DNA from: CATQHB01 sp965262595
Lineage (GTDB): Bacteria > Chloroflexota > Dehalococcoidia > Lucifugimonadales > UBA3495
Assembly: GCA_965262595.1 (NCBI GenBank)
Contig: OZ253548.1
Coordinates: 2,914,001 to 2,978,000, forward strand
Direction of reading: 5' to 3'
DNA: 64,000 bases
The translations under genes and the position numbers were made by a program. Below the pieces are notes generated by a model, which worked only from the letters and a program-made list of their open reading frames with translations, had not been told where the DNA came from and did not search any database. Shown here piece after piece: positions 9,053-17,852 of the stretch; positions within the stretch are counted from its first letter, which is position 1, and the number at the start of each line of letters is the position of its first letter.

Positions 9053-9209
9053 CGATTTCCCGGAGGTTATGACGGCGATTATAACACCGCCCGGTAGGCG
9101 GGGCTATTGGGAACTCGACCGGCCCCGCCAGTCCATCAGACCGCCGGGGCCGGTAAGGGTTATTTGTTCTTCCGCCTTTTGCCGGGTTTGCTTGGTTAAT
9201 TGCGGGCGG

Positions 9210-11069
9210 TTACTTGACCAAATTGATGTAAGGGCGAGTCATCAGCTCCCAGGTGTCGCTGGCCGCATCGTAGCGGGAGTTGACGAAGACCCGCCAATTT
9301 TCGTCGTCCAGGTTCGGGTAGTCGGCCCGATAATAGTAGCCGGGCCACCGGGTTTCCTTCCGGTGCAGCAGGTGACGCATATGGACCTCGCCGACCCAGG
9401 TGCGGTGTACCACCTCCCAACAGCGCAGCAGTTCGTGACGGTTCCGCGCTGCCAGTTGCTTCAGGTCTTCCCGCAGCATTTCAATAAGCTGGATTCCTCG
9501 CTCCAGGGTCGGCCCATTGGTGGTGTACAACGACGAGGTGCCGCCGGCGTATTCATCCATTATTTTTTGCAGCCGAACCAGAGCATTGGAAGCGGTGATG
9601 TAGTTGGGATTCACCGTTTCGGAGGTGGACGCTCCCTTGTGCCGGTCAAAAGTCTCCAGGGGCGCCCAGATGCTTTCCTGGAGTTGACGTACCTGGGAAT
9701 CGCTAACCGCGACCGACTCCGGGTTGTCCTCCAGGAAGTTGACCGCTGCCTTGGCGGCTAACCGCCCCTCGGTAAAGGAGCCGGAGGAGAACTTGTGCGG
9801 GGCGGCCCCGACGCCGTCCCCGGCGGCAAACAGCCCCCGAATGGTGGTCATTTTATTGTAGCCCCAGAAGTATTCCGGCGGCGACAAGTCTTCCGGGCCG
9901 CTGACCCAGGCCCCGGCCTCGCCGGAGTGAGAACCCATAATGTACGGTTCGGCCAGATTCACCTCGGAGGGCGTTACCTCGGGCTCGATATTTTGAGAGG
10001 CCCAGGTTAGGGCCTGGGCAATGGTCATGTCCAGGAAGTCTTCCCAGGCTTCGTTCCGTACCTGGTCCATCTTGGCCGGGTCGCCTTCGGCCAGCTTTTG
10101 CATTGCTTCCTCGGTGCGCATGAACATCGGCCCCTTGCCTTCCTTAATGTCCAGGAACATCTGGTGATTGCGCAGAGGAGTGGGGGTAGGTATGGCGCGG
10201 CCGTAGGGGAGGTACTTGTCCAGCTCATCATCCCGAGTAACGGTATAGTCCTCGCCCAGAGCGTTGGTGACCCGAGCGTGGAAATACTGGAACCACATAC
10301 CCACCGGGCCGTAACCGTCCTTGAAGCGGGTAGGCACGAAGCGGTGTTCCATCTGGGTCATTTCGGTGCCGATGGGAATCATCAGGCCGTAGGCCGAGCC
10401 GGTGGCGAATACCGAGTACCAGGTGCGGCCGATTCCCTCGTTTACCGAGCGGGGCCGGAAGACGTTGGAAGCGCCGCCGGAGGTAATGATGACCGCCTTG
10501 GCCTTGAAGACGTAAATCTTGTCTTCGCGCACCCCAAAGCCGATCGCCCCGGCGATGCGGTTGGGGTCGTTGGCGTCGGTCAACAAGTGGGTGACGGCCA
10601 CCCGCTCGTAGATATTTTCCGGTCCTACCGCCTTGCGGGCCGGTTCGGCGGTTACCGGTTTGATGGACTCGCCGTGAATCGGGATTTGCCAACGGCCAAT
10701 CCGTTCGTACTCGCCGTTTTCCTTTTTCCAAATGGGCAAGCCCCATTCCTCCAGCAGGTGAACCGAGGAATCTACATGGCGGGCCACGTCATAGACCAAG
10801 TCTTCCCGGGCCAGCCCCATCATGTCGTTGACCACGTATTGGACAAAGTCTTCCGGAGTGTTCCAGCCGTAGCGTTGGCCCATGTAACAGTTGATGGCGG
10901 AGAGGCCTTCGCCGGTGGCGCCGCTGCGTTCAATGACGGCTTTCTCGGCAATGACCACTTTCAGGTCCTCGCCCCAAAACTTGGATTCAAAGGCGGCGCC
11001 GCAGCCGGACATTCCGCCGCCAACGATTAAGATGTCGCATTCAATGGTTTCGGTAACCGGTAGTGCCAT
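9210..11069 (-). CDS. aprA: adenylylsulfate reductase, alpha (flavin) subunit
   Basis: AprA binds FAD and interconverts adenosine 5'-phosphosulfate (APS) with sulfite plus AMP. The 619 residues match the family length. The Rossmann FAD motif GGGMSGCGAA is at 17-26; family blocks follow (SGATGEGLSAINCYMG, a TSGGASNVFRP loop, an EMTQMEHRFVPTRFKDGYGPVG stretch, FAAGDGVGAAPHKFSSGSFTEGR). The C-terminus contains the conserved WPGYYYR-DYP region. AGGAGG precedes the ATG. aprB ends 16 bp upstream, so both subunits are cotranscribed. With Sat next door, sulfite oxidation is plausible; direction cannot be read from sequence. No qmoABC or aprM lies in the window. Confidence 0.95.
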   Translation of the reverse strand: MALPVTETIECDILIVGGGMSGCGAAFESKFWGEDLKVVIAEKAVIERSGATGEGLSAINCYMGQRYGWNTPEDFVQYVVNDMMGLAREDLVYDVARHVDSSVHLLEEWGLPIWKKENGEYERIGRWQIPIHGESIKPVTAEPARKAVGPENIYERVAVTHLLTDANDPNRIAGAIGFGVREDKIYVFKAKAVIITSGGASNVFRPRSVNEGIGRTWYSVFATGSAYGLMIPIGTEMTQMEHRFVPTRFKDGYGPVGMWFQYFHARVTNALGEDYTVTRDDELDKYLPYGRAIPTPTPLRNHQMFLDIKEGKGPMFMRTEEAMQKLAEGDPAKMDQVRNEAWEDFLDMTIAQALTWASQNIEPEVTPSEVNLAEPYIMGSHSGEAGAWVSGPEDLSPPEYFWGYNKMTTIRGLFAAGDGVGAAPHKFSSGSFTEGRLAAKAAVNFLEDNPESVAVSDSQVRQLQESIWAPLETFDRHKGASTSETVNPNYITASNALVRLQKIMDEYAGGTSSLYTTNGPTLERGIQLIEMLREDLKQLAARNRHELLRCWEVVHRTWVGEVHMRHLLHRKETRWPGYYYRADYPNLDDENWRVFVNSRYDAASDTWELMTRPYINLVK

Positions 11070-11085
11070 GTTGAGAAAGCCTCCT

Positions 11086-11541
11086 TTAATTGCTCGCCTG
11101 GATTGAGGGAAGCCGGGCCACCCCCAGCCACTTGGATTCGCCGGCCAGGCCCTGGCCTTTCAGGTCGCCCGCCCGGTCTTCGGTGAAGTCTTGATAGGGA
11201 TCGACGGAGCCGACGGGCCTGGTACGGGACGGATAAGTAAACTCCAGCACCTTTCCGTTGCGGAAGGTCACCGTCCAGGTCAGGCCGTTTTCGATTCGCC
11301 GCGGCTGAACCGAAGCGCCCAGGGGAATAAAATCGGAATATCCGCGAACGTGGATGGCGTCCTGGGGGCATAGCTTGACGCAGGCGTAGCACTCGGAGCA
11401 TAACTGGGGCTCCTGGTTAAAGCCCTTGTTAATTTCCGTGTCCAGCGTCATCAAATCATTGGGGCAAATGTAAACGCATAACGGGCCCAGGTGTTCTCCC
11501 TCGCAAGCGTTGCAGGCGGTGGGGTTCACAAATGTTGGCAT
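11086..11541 (-). CDS. aprB: adenylylsulfate reductase, beta (iron-sulfur) subunit
   Basis: AprB carries electrons between AprA's FAD and the membrane. The 151-residue protein has two ferredoxin-type [4Fe-4S] sites: C10, C13, C22, C26 (last followed by Pro), and C48, C51, C54, C58 (again CP). The rest is the beta-subunit tail that wraps AprA, with the expected VTFRNGKVLEFTYPSRTRP block. AGGAGG precedes the ATG. It leads an aprBA pair. A terminator lies between it and sat, so aprBA may have its own promoter. Confidence 0.95.
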   Translation of the reverse strand: MPTFVNPTACNACEGEHLGPLCVYICPNDLMTLDTEINKGFNQEPQLCSECYACVKLCPQDAIHVRGYSDFIPLGASVQPRRIENGLTWTVTFRNGKVLEFTYPSRTRPVGSVDPYQDFTEDRAGDLKGQGLAGESKWLGVARLPSIQASN

Positions 11542-11583
11542 GGGTTCCTCCTGATATCAAGCTCGGATACTAAGGTTTAAGCC

Positions 11584-11616
11584 AAAATAAAACCCCCGCT
11601 GGTCAGAAACGGGGGT
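11584..11616 (-). terminator. rho-independent terminator after sat
   Basis: On the minus strand, CCCCCG and CGGGGG form a 6-bp GC stem with an 11-nt loop, followed by TTTTATTTT. It lies between the sat stop and the aprB start, so it probably ends or reduces transcription from sat into aprBA. Confidence 0.75.
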
Positions 11617-11631
11617 CAATGCAAAGACAGC

Positions 11632-12999
11632 TTAAGCGCCCGTACAGGTGCAGGTGCAGTCCATAACCGGCATGGACATTACCGGAGTGCGGTTTTCCAG
11701 GTAGCGCTGCTCCACGAAGGGCGAGCCGAAACCGTACTTGTCGGCGCATTCCCGCACTACGTCCCGTACCTCGGCCCGCAACGTGGTAGGCGCCGGTTCT
11801 TCTCCTCCCTGAATGATGCGCCGGATCAGGGTTCCGGCCAAGTCCTGCTTCTGTTCCCGGTGACCGCACAAACCCTCGTAGGCCACACCGGCGCACACCG
11901 GGCAATACCACCATTCCAGCGTCAGCACCGACTTGATGCCCAAATCGGGCAGGTCGTCGAAAATGCGATGGGCGGCATAGGTATCGTAATAGCTGCCTAC
12001 CCCGGCGTGGTCGCGCCCAAACATATGGTGGGTACACCCCAGGTTCTTACGCACCAGGGCATGAAAAACCGCCTCTCGCGGCCCGGCATACCGCATATCC
12101 CACATCAGGGTAGAGGTCAGGTGAGTTTCCTGCCGGAAGAACCCGGCCTCCCGCAGCAGGTCATGGGTCAGGACGATGGCTTCGTCAATGTAATCGCCGG
12201 GCTTCTTCTCGCCGATGACCGCGCTGACCAATACCGCGTCGGCTTCCGCGGCCAGCCAGGCCCCCTTCATCAGCCACTCGTGGCCGGCGTGGGGCACGTT
12301 GCGGCTTTGGTGAGCCACCACCCGGCTCCAACCCCGGTCGGCCAGGGTTTGGCGCAATTGCCGGGGCGTCTGCCAGAATCGGTCGAAGGGCGGATTAACG
12401 GTCGGCGGGTTAATCAGGGTAACCGCCCCGGCCACGAACTTGCCTTGATAGTTGTAGGTGCGGAGAACGCCGGGATGGGCCTCATCGGTGGTGCCGTAAA
12501 CCTGCTGGGCCAGAAACTGCTTGTCATAGGAGTAAATCTCGGTTACGTCCAGCGTGGCTAGAGGCTGCTCCTGATAGGTAAGTAGGACGGTATCGCCCGG
12601 TTTCAGTCCGAGTTGGGCCACTTCCGCCTCGGCCAGGTCAAAAACTATGGGGATGCTCCAGACGTAGCCGCTGGTCAGGGTCATATTGCGGGCCACCGAG
12701 TCCAGGTCGGCCCGGCCCATAAATCCCTCCAGGGGGGAAAAGAAACCATAAGCGATATTGACGCATTCCCGGGCAATTTGGTCTCTAACCGCGATGCGGG
12801 GCAGATGGGCAATGCGGTCACGGCTGCCGGGAGCCGGGGGCGCGACTCGTTCAATTAGTTTGCCCCCGTGAGGGGAGAGACTGTTATCTACCACTTGCTG
12901 CCACTTGTCGTTATTTGCCCTATGCCGGAGGGTCGGTTTTTTCAAGGTGGTCAGAATAATCGGGCCCGCCTGGTAGTCCCGGCAAGAAGTTGGGAGCAT
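11632..12999 (-). CDS. sat: sulfate adenylyltransferase (ATP sulfurylase)
   Basis: Sat interconverts ATP plus sulfate with APS plus pyrophosphate. The active-site motif QSRNVPHAGH (231-240) matches the family's Q-x-RN-P-H-x-GH loop, and GRDHAGVG is at 328-335. A zinc-binding set C366, C369, C378, H380 follows, as in archaeal and sulfur-oxidiser enzymes. At 455 residues it is longer than the usual ~390-420; about 40 N-terminal residues look unlike the family, so the true start may lie inside. A TATAAT at 13016-13021 sits ~10 bp upstream of this ATG's transcript start. Sat with AprBA forms a sulfite-to-sulfate route that yields ATP. Confidence 0.95.
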   Translation of the reverse strand: MLPTSCRDYQAGPIILTTLKKPTLRHRANNDKWQQVVDNSLSPHGGKLIERVAPPAPGSRDRIAHLPRIAVRDQIARECVNIAYGFFSPLEGFMGRADLDSVARNMTLTSGYVWSIPIVFDLAEAEVAQLGLKPGDTVLLTYQEQPLATLDVTEIYSYDKQFLAQQVYGTTDEAHPGVLRTYNYQGKFVAGAVTLINPPTVNPPFDRFWQTPRQLRQTLADRGWSRVVAHQSRNVPHAGHEWLMKGAWLAAEADAVLVSAVIGEKKPGDYIDEAIVLTHDLLREAGFFRQETHLTSTLMWDMRYAGPREAVFHALVRKNLGCTHHMFGRDHAGVGSYYDTYAAHRIFDDLPDLGIKSVLTLEWWYCPVCAGVAYEGLCGHREQKQDLAGTLIRRIIQGGEEPAPTTLRAEVRDVVRECADKYGFGSPFVEQRYLENRTPVMSMPVMDCTCTCTGA

Positions 13000-13015
13000 A
13001 CCATGCTAGTCGTAT

Positions 13016-13021
13016 ATTATA
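13016..13021 (-). promoter_or_regulatory. possible -10 box upstream of sat
   Basis: TATAAT lies on the minus strand just before sat. No good -35 is seen at 17 bp. The predicted transcript start is ~10 bp before the ATG at 12999, so that ATG would have no room for a ribosome site. Confidence 0.35.
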
Positions 13022-13079
13022 CACAACAAGAAAATTTGCGCTAGTCTTGGCCTGAACCCGCCGGGCCAGCCGTATTAGC

Positions 13080-13155
13080 GAACCTCTGAATAAGCCCGTG
13101 ACCTGGATATTGAACCCTCCCCGTCGTTCCTGCGAAGGCAGGAACGACGGGGTGA
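13080..13155 (+). repeat. MITE-like element, copy 2 (truncated)
   Basis: It retains the left end (GAACCTCTGAATAAGC) and the paired arms around CGTCGTTCCTGCGAAGGCAG, but lacks the right terminal repeat. It joins directly to the 66-bp unit at 13161. Confidence 0.75.
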
Positions 13156-13160
13156 GACTA

Positions 13161-13226
13161 CCTGGTTTCCGGCCTGCGCCGGTAAGACGATTGCCGGGGA
13201 CTTGGGGCGCCCAATGCGATTGGCCT
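13161..13226 (+). repeat. repeat family B, inverted partner of 20937-21003
   Basis: These 66 bp match the reverse complement of 20937-21003 over almost their whole length (few mismatches, one-base gap). Shared core: GACGATTGCCGGGGACTTGG. Confidence 0.85.
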
Positions 13227-13359
13227 GGCTTCCCCGGTGGTGCAGTCGGATGCCGCTTGGGTTACACTGTTTTCCGGGTGACCGGGTCAGGTTTGATTTT
13301 TGATTGTTCGATTATGGCTACGGGTTAACCCTGGTTCCAGGATAGCCGGAGGTGTATAA

Positions 13360-14529
13360 GTGACCGAGGCCGCTTTTATCTATGATGACTCCCTTTCCCG
13401 GCATGAGCTGCGGCAGGACCACCCGATGCGTCCGGTGCGCCTGCGCTATACCTATGAGCTGCTGGAGTCCTACGGTGCATTTGACGGAAAGACCTCCCGG
13501 CTGGTAAACCCTAGAACCGCCAACGAGGAGGAGCTGGGGTGGGTTCACACGCCGGAATACATTGACGCAGTGCGCCGCCTCAGCGAAAACCCTTCCGGCG
13601 GCCTCGAATCGTCCGGCAGCCCGGAGACTGTCGGGAGACCGGAGCGGTTCGGATTCAGCGACCGGGGGGACAATCCGGTTTATCCGGGAATGTATGACGC
13701 GGCTTCGTTGAGTTCCGGGGCGACTCTGGTGGCTGCCGAAATGGTGGCCGAGCGCCGGGCGGACGTAGCCTTCAGCATTTCCGGCGGACTGCACCATGCC
13801 GCCCCAACCCACGCCTCCGGGTTTTGTATTTTCAATGACCCGGCAATCGCCATCCGGTATTTTCTGGATCGCGGAATGCGGGTGGCCTATGTGGATGTGG
13901 ACGCCCACCACGGGGATGGCGTGCAGGACATTTTCTACCGGGATGACCGGGTTTTAACCATTTCAATACACGAATCGGGGCAATACCTGTTTCCGGGTAC
14001 CGGTTTTGTTACGGAAAGCGGGGCCGGGGACGGAGTCGGCTACTCGGTCAATATTCCTCTATACCCCTACACCGAGGACGAGCTCTATTTGTGGGCCTTC
14101 CGGGAGGTTGCTCCGCCGTTGCTGCGTGCCTTCGCCCCGGATGTGCTGGTCACTCAATTGGGCATTGACAGCTACCACAGCGACCCGATAACCCACCTGC
14201 AATTGACCTCCCGGGGCTACACGGAAATAATTCGGGAGTTTGCCAGGCTGGAAATACCCTGGTTGGCCCTGGGCGGCGGCGGGTATGACGTGGGAGCGGT
14301 GGCCCGATGCTGGTCTCTGGCCTACGGGGTGATGCTGGGCGTAGATTGGCCGGACCGGGTGCCGGACAACTTCGCCAACCGCTTTGACGGCCAACATAAC
14401 CGGCGTAACTTGCGTGATACCGTCGCCCTGGATGTGCCGGCTGAAGTGCGGTTGGAGGCGCGGCGGCAGGTGGAGGAGGCGGTCGCCGCCATCAAGGGAG
14501 AGATATTTGTCCGTCACGGCATAAAATAG
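13360..14529 (+). CDS. histone deacetylase-family protein, AcuC-like
   Basis: The 389-residue zinc-dependent deacylase matches class I HDAC/AcuC proteins. Visible motifs are ISGGLHHAAPTHASGFCIFND (active-site His pair), VDVDAHHGDGVQDIFY (zinc Asp/His), and LGIDSYHSDP and LALGGGGYDV near the C-terminus. AcuC deacetylates proteins such as acetyl-CoA synthetase in Bacillus; small-molecule deacylation is also possible. The start is GTG with GGAGG upstream. A low-complexity insert (ESSGSPETVGRPERF) sits between the N-terminal region and the catalytic core, a likely lineage-specific loop. It is a lone gene with a hairpin downstream. Confidence 0.92.
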   Translation: MTEAAFIYDDSLSRHELRQDHPMRPVRLRYTYELLESYGAFDGKTSRLVNPRTANEEELGWVHTPEYIDAVRRLSENPSGGLESSGSPETVGRPERFGFSDRGDNPVYPGMYDAASLSSGATLVAAEMVAERRADVAFSISGGLHHAAPTHASGFCIFNDPAIAIRYFLDRGMRVAYVDVDAHHGDGVQDIFYRDDRVLTISIHESGQYLFPGTGFVTESGAGDGVGYSVNIPLYPYTEDELYLWAFREVAPPLLRAFAPDVLVTQLGIDSYHSDPITHLQLTSRGYTEIIREFARLEIPWLALGGGGYDVGAVARCWSLAYGVMLGVDWPDRVPDNFANRFDGQHNRRNLRDTVALDVPAEVRLEARRQVEEAVAAIKGEIFVRHGIK

Positions 14530-14540
14530 CAATAAGTTAA

Positions 14541-14568
14541 GGGGTTAGCCCGGTAAAAGGCTAACCCC
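14541..14568 (-). terminator. hairpin terminator between convergent genes
   Basis: A 10-bp perfect stem (GGGGTTAGCC / GGCTAACCCC) with an 8-nt loop is followed on the minus strand by TTAACTTATT. It overlaps the stop of the small minus-strand gene at 14561. Confidence 0.6.
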
Positions 14569-14746
14569 TCTGGTCAATCCGGTTTTTCCGTTGCCGGTTT
14601 ACTTCGCCGTTCTCGGTCTCCAGTTCTTCGTAATTTGGATATACATCCACTTCATCTAACAAGGTGAATATGGCATGCCCTTCAAAACTATCGTCGCTCT
14701 GGTGCTTCGCTGTAATCCACTCAGCTATTTCTTTTTCTAATGTCAT
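14561..14746 (-). CDS. small hypothetical protein
   Basis: The 61-residue protein starts MTLEKEIAEWITAK and is mixed-charge and soluble, with a C-terminal basic QRKNRIDQRG. No family is recognised. The start at 14746 follows GGGAG; an upstream in-frame ATG at 14863 adds residues with no ribosome site and overlaps the next gene. It follows the 99-residue gene on the same strand by 55 bp, so they may form a two-gene unit. Confidence 0.55.
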   Translation of the reverse strand: MTLEKEIAEWITAKHQSDDSFEGHAIFTLLDEVDVYPNYEELETENGEVNRQRKNRIDQRG

Positions 14747-14801
14747 TCGTTGCTCCCTGGGAACCTTTGGGTACACAAGTATATAATTCCCATTTATTTT
14801 G

Positions 14802-15101
14802 TTAGTTGACCTGGTGTTCCTGCCCCAACATAGCCCGAGCGGCATCACCAACATTGGCCTCAATACAGTCGCGAAACGTGGAATAAACGGACTTCTTGAT
14901 GGCGGTCATCAACCACGCTTCATAGTCCGGGTCGGTCTGATAGCTATTCTTGAGGGCAATTTGTCGCTGCAACAGACTGAGGTAATGATACTGCAGGGGC
15001 GTGAGCGATTGCTCGACCCCTTCAATGGTCTGAACCTCTTCAATAGCCTGGGTATTCTCGTTCCCTAAAACTTCCTGGTCTGCGCTGTCTGGTGCATTCA
15101 T
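14802..15101 (-). CDS. small acidic hypothetical protein
   Basis: The 99-residue protein has an acidic, Gln/Glu-rich N-terminus and a helical core (LTPLQYHYLSLLQRQIALKNSYQTDPDYEAWLMTAIKKS). No membrane segment, Cys pair or known domain is visible. GAGGG precedes the ATG. It probably cotranscribes with the small gene downstream. AT content around it is higher than in neighbouring genes, which could mean recent acquisition. Function unknown. Confidence 0.6.
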   Translation of the reverse strand: MNAPDSADQEVLGNENTQAIEEVQTIEGVEQSLTPLQYHYLSLLQRQIALKNSYQTDPDYEAWLMTAIKKSVYSTFRDCIEANVGDAARAMLGQEHQVN

Positions 15102-15210
15102 AATCCCTCACAAAAAGTACGCCCTGATACGAATCGGAACCGATTCTGTTTGGTATCACATTGACATTATAACAGAAAAGACCCCCTGCCGTAATGGAAT
15201 TTCTCACAAT

Positions 15211-17109
15211 TTAGACTTCTCTGAACTCCCCTTCTACCGTATCTCCGTCCGTTTCATTTTCGCCGGCCCTGCCCGGAGGAACGTCGGAAGCGCTGCCGCC
15301 CTGCTGACCGTAAACCGCTTGCCCCAGCGCCTGCATGGAGTTGTTCAGGTCGGTCATGGCGGTCTGCATTTCGGCCACGTTGTTGGCGGCGATAGCGGCT
15401 TTCAAGGTAGCAATCTTGGCCTCGACATCCGCCTTCAGGTCCTCTGGCACCTTATCGGCATTGTCCTGCAAGAGCTTTTCAGTGCTGTAAACCAGGGTAT
15501 CGGCCTGATTGCGGGTTTCAACTTCCGCCCGGCGCTGCTGGTCTTCCGCCTCGTGGGCCTTGGCGGCATCCACCATCTGGGAAATCTCTTCCTTGGAAAT
15601 GCCGGAACTGGGCTGAATGACGATTTTCTGCTCCTTGCCGGTACCCTTGTCCTGGGCCGAAACGCTCAGGATGCCGTTGGCGTCAATATCAAAGGTAACG
15701 TCAATCTGCGGAACGCCGCGGGGAGCGGGCAAGACCCCGTCCAGAATGAACCGGCCAATGGACTTGTTATCGGTAGCCATGGGCCGCTCGCCCTGAAGTA
15801 CATGAATATCCACGCTGGTCTGGCCGTCGGCGGCAGTGGTAAAGGTCTCCGTTTTCTTGGTCGGTATGGTAGTGTTGCGGGGAATCAGCGTGGTCAAAAC
15901 GCTGCCCAGCGTCTCCAATCCCAGGGTCAGCGGACTAACGTCCAACAGGACTATGTCGCCCACTTCACCGCCCAGCACACCGGCCTGAATGGCGGCCCCC
16001 AGGGCCACCGCCTCGTCCGGGTTCACCGACCGGCTCGGCTCGCGGCCAAAGATGGCCTGTACCTTCTCCTGCACCGCGGGCATACGGGTCATGCCGCCTA
16101 CCAGGATAACCTCATCAATTTCCGAAGCGGACAACCCGGAGTCGCTAATGGCCTGACGGCAAGGAGCCTCGGCGAAGTCAATAAGGCTGCCGACCAGTTG
16201 CTCCAGCCGGGCCCGGCTGAGGGTTTTCACCAAGTGCTGGGGGCCGCTGGCGTCGGCGGTGATGAAGGGCAGATTGATTTCGGATTCCAATGTGCTGGAC
16301 AGCTCTATCTTGGCCCGCTCCGCCGCGTCCCGCAGCCGCTGCAGGGCCATACGGTCGTTGCCCAGGTCGATACCCGTTTCCAGGCGAAACTCCTGAATTA
16401 GCCACTCCAGAATCTTCTGGTCAAAGTCGTCGCCGCCGAGGAAGGTATCCCCATTGGTGGACTTGACCTCAAAGACTCCGTCGCCCATCTGGAGGATAGT
16501 AATGTCGAAGGTGCCGCCCCCCAGGTCGAATACCGCGATGGTAGAATCCTCCTGTTTCCGGTCCAGACCGTAGGCCAGGGACGAAGCGGTAGGTTCGTTG
16601 ATAATACGAAGCACGTCCAGGCCGGCGATGGTCCCGGCGTCCTTGGTGGCCTGCCGTTGGGCGTCGTTAAAATAGGCCGGGACGGTAATCACCGCCTGGG
16701 TAATTTTTTCGCCCAGCTTGGCCTCAGCGTCCTGACGGATCTTTTGGAGGACGAAGGAAGAAATCTGGGGAGGCGCATAGGATTTCCCGGACATCTCAAC
16801 ATGGGCGTCGCCGTTGTCGGCCTGGACCACCTTGTAAGGTAGTTTGCCCAGGGCGCTCTGGACTTCTTGGTCGCTGAATTTACGACCCATCAGCCGTTTG
16901 ACGGAAAAGACGGTGTTTTCCGGGTTGGTCACCGACTGCCGTTTGGCAGTCTGGCCGACATATCTTTCATCGCTGCGGGCGTTGACCGCAACCACCGAGG
17001 GGGTGAGGCGGCCGCCTTCGGCGTTTTCCACCACTACCGGCTCGCCGGCTTCAATAATCGCCACCACGGAGTTGGTCGTACCCAAATCTATACCCAGGAC
17101 TTTTGCCAT
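15211..17109 (-). CDS. dnaK: chaperone DnaK (Hsp70)
   Basis: The 632-residue Hsp70 starts MAKVLGIDLGTTNS, the ATPase phosphate-1 loop. Other signatures are VFDLGGGTFDITIL, ILVGGMTRMPAVQEKV, then a substrate-binding beta domain (DVSPLTLGLETLG) and an acidic C-terminal lid tail. It folds and refolds proteins in the cytosol with GrpE and a J-protein. GGGAGG precedes the ATG. It is the last gene of hspR-grpE-dnaK; no dnaJ is present in the window, unlike many dnaK operons. Confidence 0.97.
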   Translation of the reverse strand: MAKVLGIDLGTTNSVVAIIEAGEPVVVENAEGGRLTPSVVAVNARSDERYVGQTAKRQSVTNPENTVFSVKRLMGRKFSDQEVQSALGKLPYKVVQADNGDAHVEMSGKSYAPPQISSFVLQKIRQDAEAKLGEKITQAVITVPAYFNDAQRQATKDAGTIAGLDVLRIINEPTASSLAYGLDRKQEDSTIAVFDLGGGTFDITILQMGDGVFEVKSTNGDTFLGGDDFDQKILEWLIQEFRLETGIDLGNDRMALQRLRDAAERAKIELSSTLESEINLPFITADASGPQHLVKTLSRARLEQLVGSLIDFAEAPCRQAISDSGLSASEIDEVILVGGMTRMPAVQEKVQAIFGREPSRSVNPDEAVALGAAIQAGVLGGEVGDIVLLDVSPLTLGLETLGSVLTTLIPRNTTIPTKKTETFTTAADGQTSVDIHVLQGERPMATDNKSIGRFILDGVLPAPRGVPQIDVTFDIDANGILSVSAQDKGTGKEQKIVIQPSSGISKEEISQMVDAAKAHEAEDQQRRAEVETRNQADTLVYSTEKLLQDNADKVPEDLKADVEAKIATLKAAIAANNVAEMQTAMTDLNNSMQALGQAVYGQQGGSASDVPPGRAGENETDGDTVEGEFREV

Positions 17110-17216
17110 TTCTTTAATCCTCCCTTACTTCTCTTCTCAATTATATTTATCGAACTATTGCATTGCCAATCTTTTTACTTGTTTCGGCCTTTGCGTCTCC
17201 GGCGGAAAGCCGGAGG

Positions 17217-17831
17217 TTAGCGGGCCACCACCACTTGAGCGGCCTGGATTACCCGGTCGCGAAGACGGTAGCCGTTGCGTACGACTTCCACCACATAACC
17301 CGGGGAATGTTCGGCGGAATCCACCACACCGATCGCCTCGTGCTGCAACGGGTTAAACTGGACGCCCACCGTTTCTATTTGCGACACGCCTTCCGACTCC
17401 AGCAGGCTCTGGGCCTTACGGTGGATTAGCTTAATGCCTTCCACCCAGGAATCGGCGGGCCCGGACTCGGCGGAGTTGCCGTCGCTCAGGTGGTTGATCG
17501 CCAGTTCCAGCTCATCAATCACCGGCAGCAGGTGGATAATCAGCCGGCGATTGGCGTCCTGCTGCACGGCGATGCGCTCTTCTTCGGCCCGGCGGCGGAA
17601 GTTAACCAAATCGGCTTGGGCGCGCTGCGCCAGCTCCCGGGACTGCGCCGACTCCTGACGTATTTCCTCCAGGTCGTTGCGCATGACGGCAAGCTGTTCC
17701 TCCGGGGAAAGGCTGGCAAAATTATCGAGCGTCGCCTCCGTACCATCCGTACCATCCGTACCATCCGTACTCTCCGGGGCTTCCGCGGATTCGACCTTAA
17801 TAAAGTCCTGGTCACCGTGGCCGTTAGTCAT
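17217..17831 (-). CDS. grpE: nucleotide exchange factor GrpE
   Basis: The 204-residue GrpE releases ADP from DnaK. A disordered acidic N-terminus holds TDG repeats, then a long dimerisation coiled coil (LAVMRNDLEEIRQESAQSRE), then the beta domain with EGVSQIETVGVQFNPLQHEAI, GYVVEVVRNGYRLRDRVIQAAQVVVA. Its last block is the GrpE signature. AAGGTG lies upstream of the ATG. It is between hspR (21 bp upstream) and dnaK (107 bp downstream). The TDG tract is a 9-bp tandem repeat, so its length can vary without frameshift. Confidence 0.95.
   Translation of the reverse strand: MTNGHGDQDFIKVESAEAPESTDGTDGTDGTEATLDNFASLSPEEQLAVMRNDLEEIRQESAQSRELAQRAQADLVNFRRRAEEERIAVQQDANRRLIIHLLPVIDELELAINHLSDGNSAESGPADSWVEGIKLIHRKAQSLLESEGVSQIETVGVQFNPLQHEAIGVVDSAEHSPGYVVEVVRNGYRLRDRVIQAAQVVVAR
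17738..17770. repeat. 9-bp tandem repeat inside grpE, 3.7 copies
   Basis: CCGTACCAT is repeated exactly; it encodes TDG repeats in the disordered N-terminus of GrpE on the minus strand. Confidence 0.85.
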
Positions 17832-17852
17832 AAAACATTCACCTTTTAGCTA

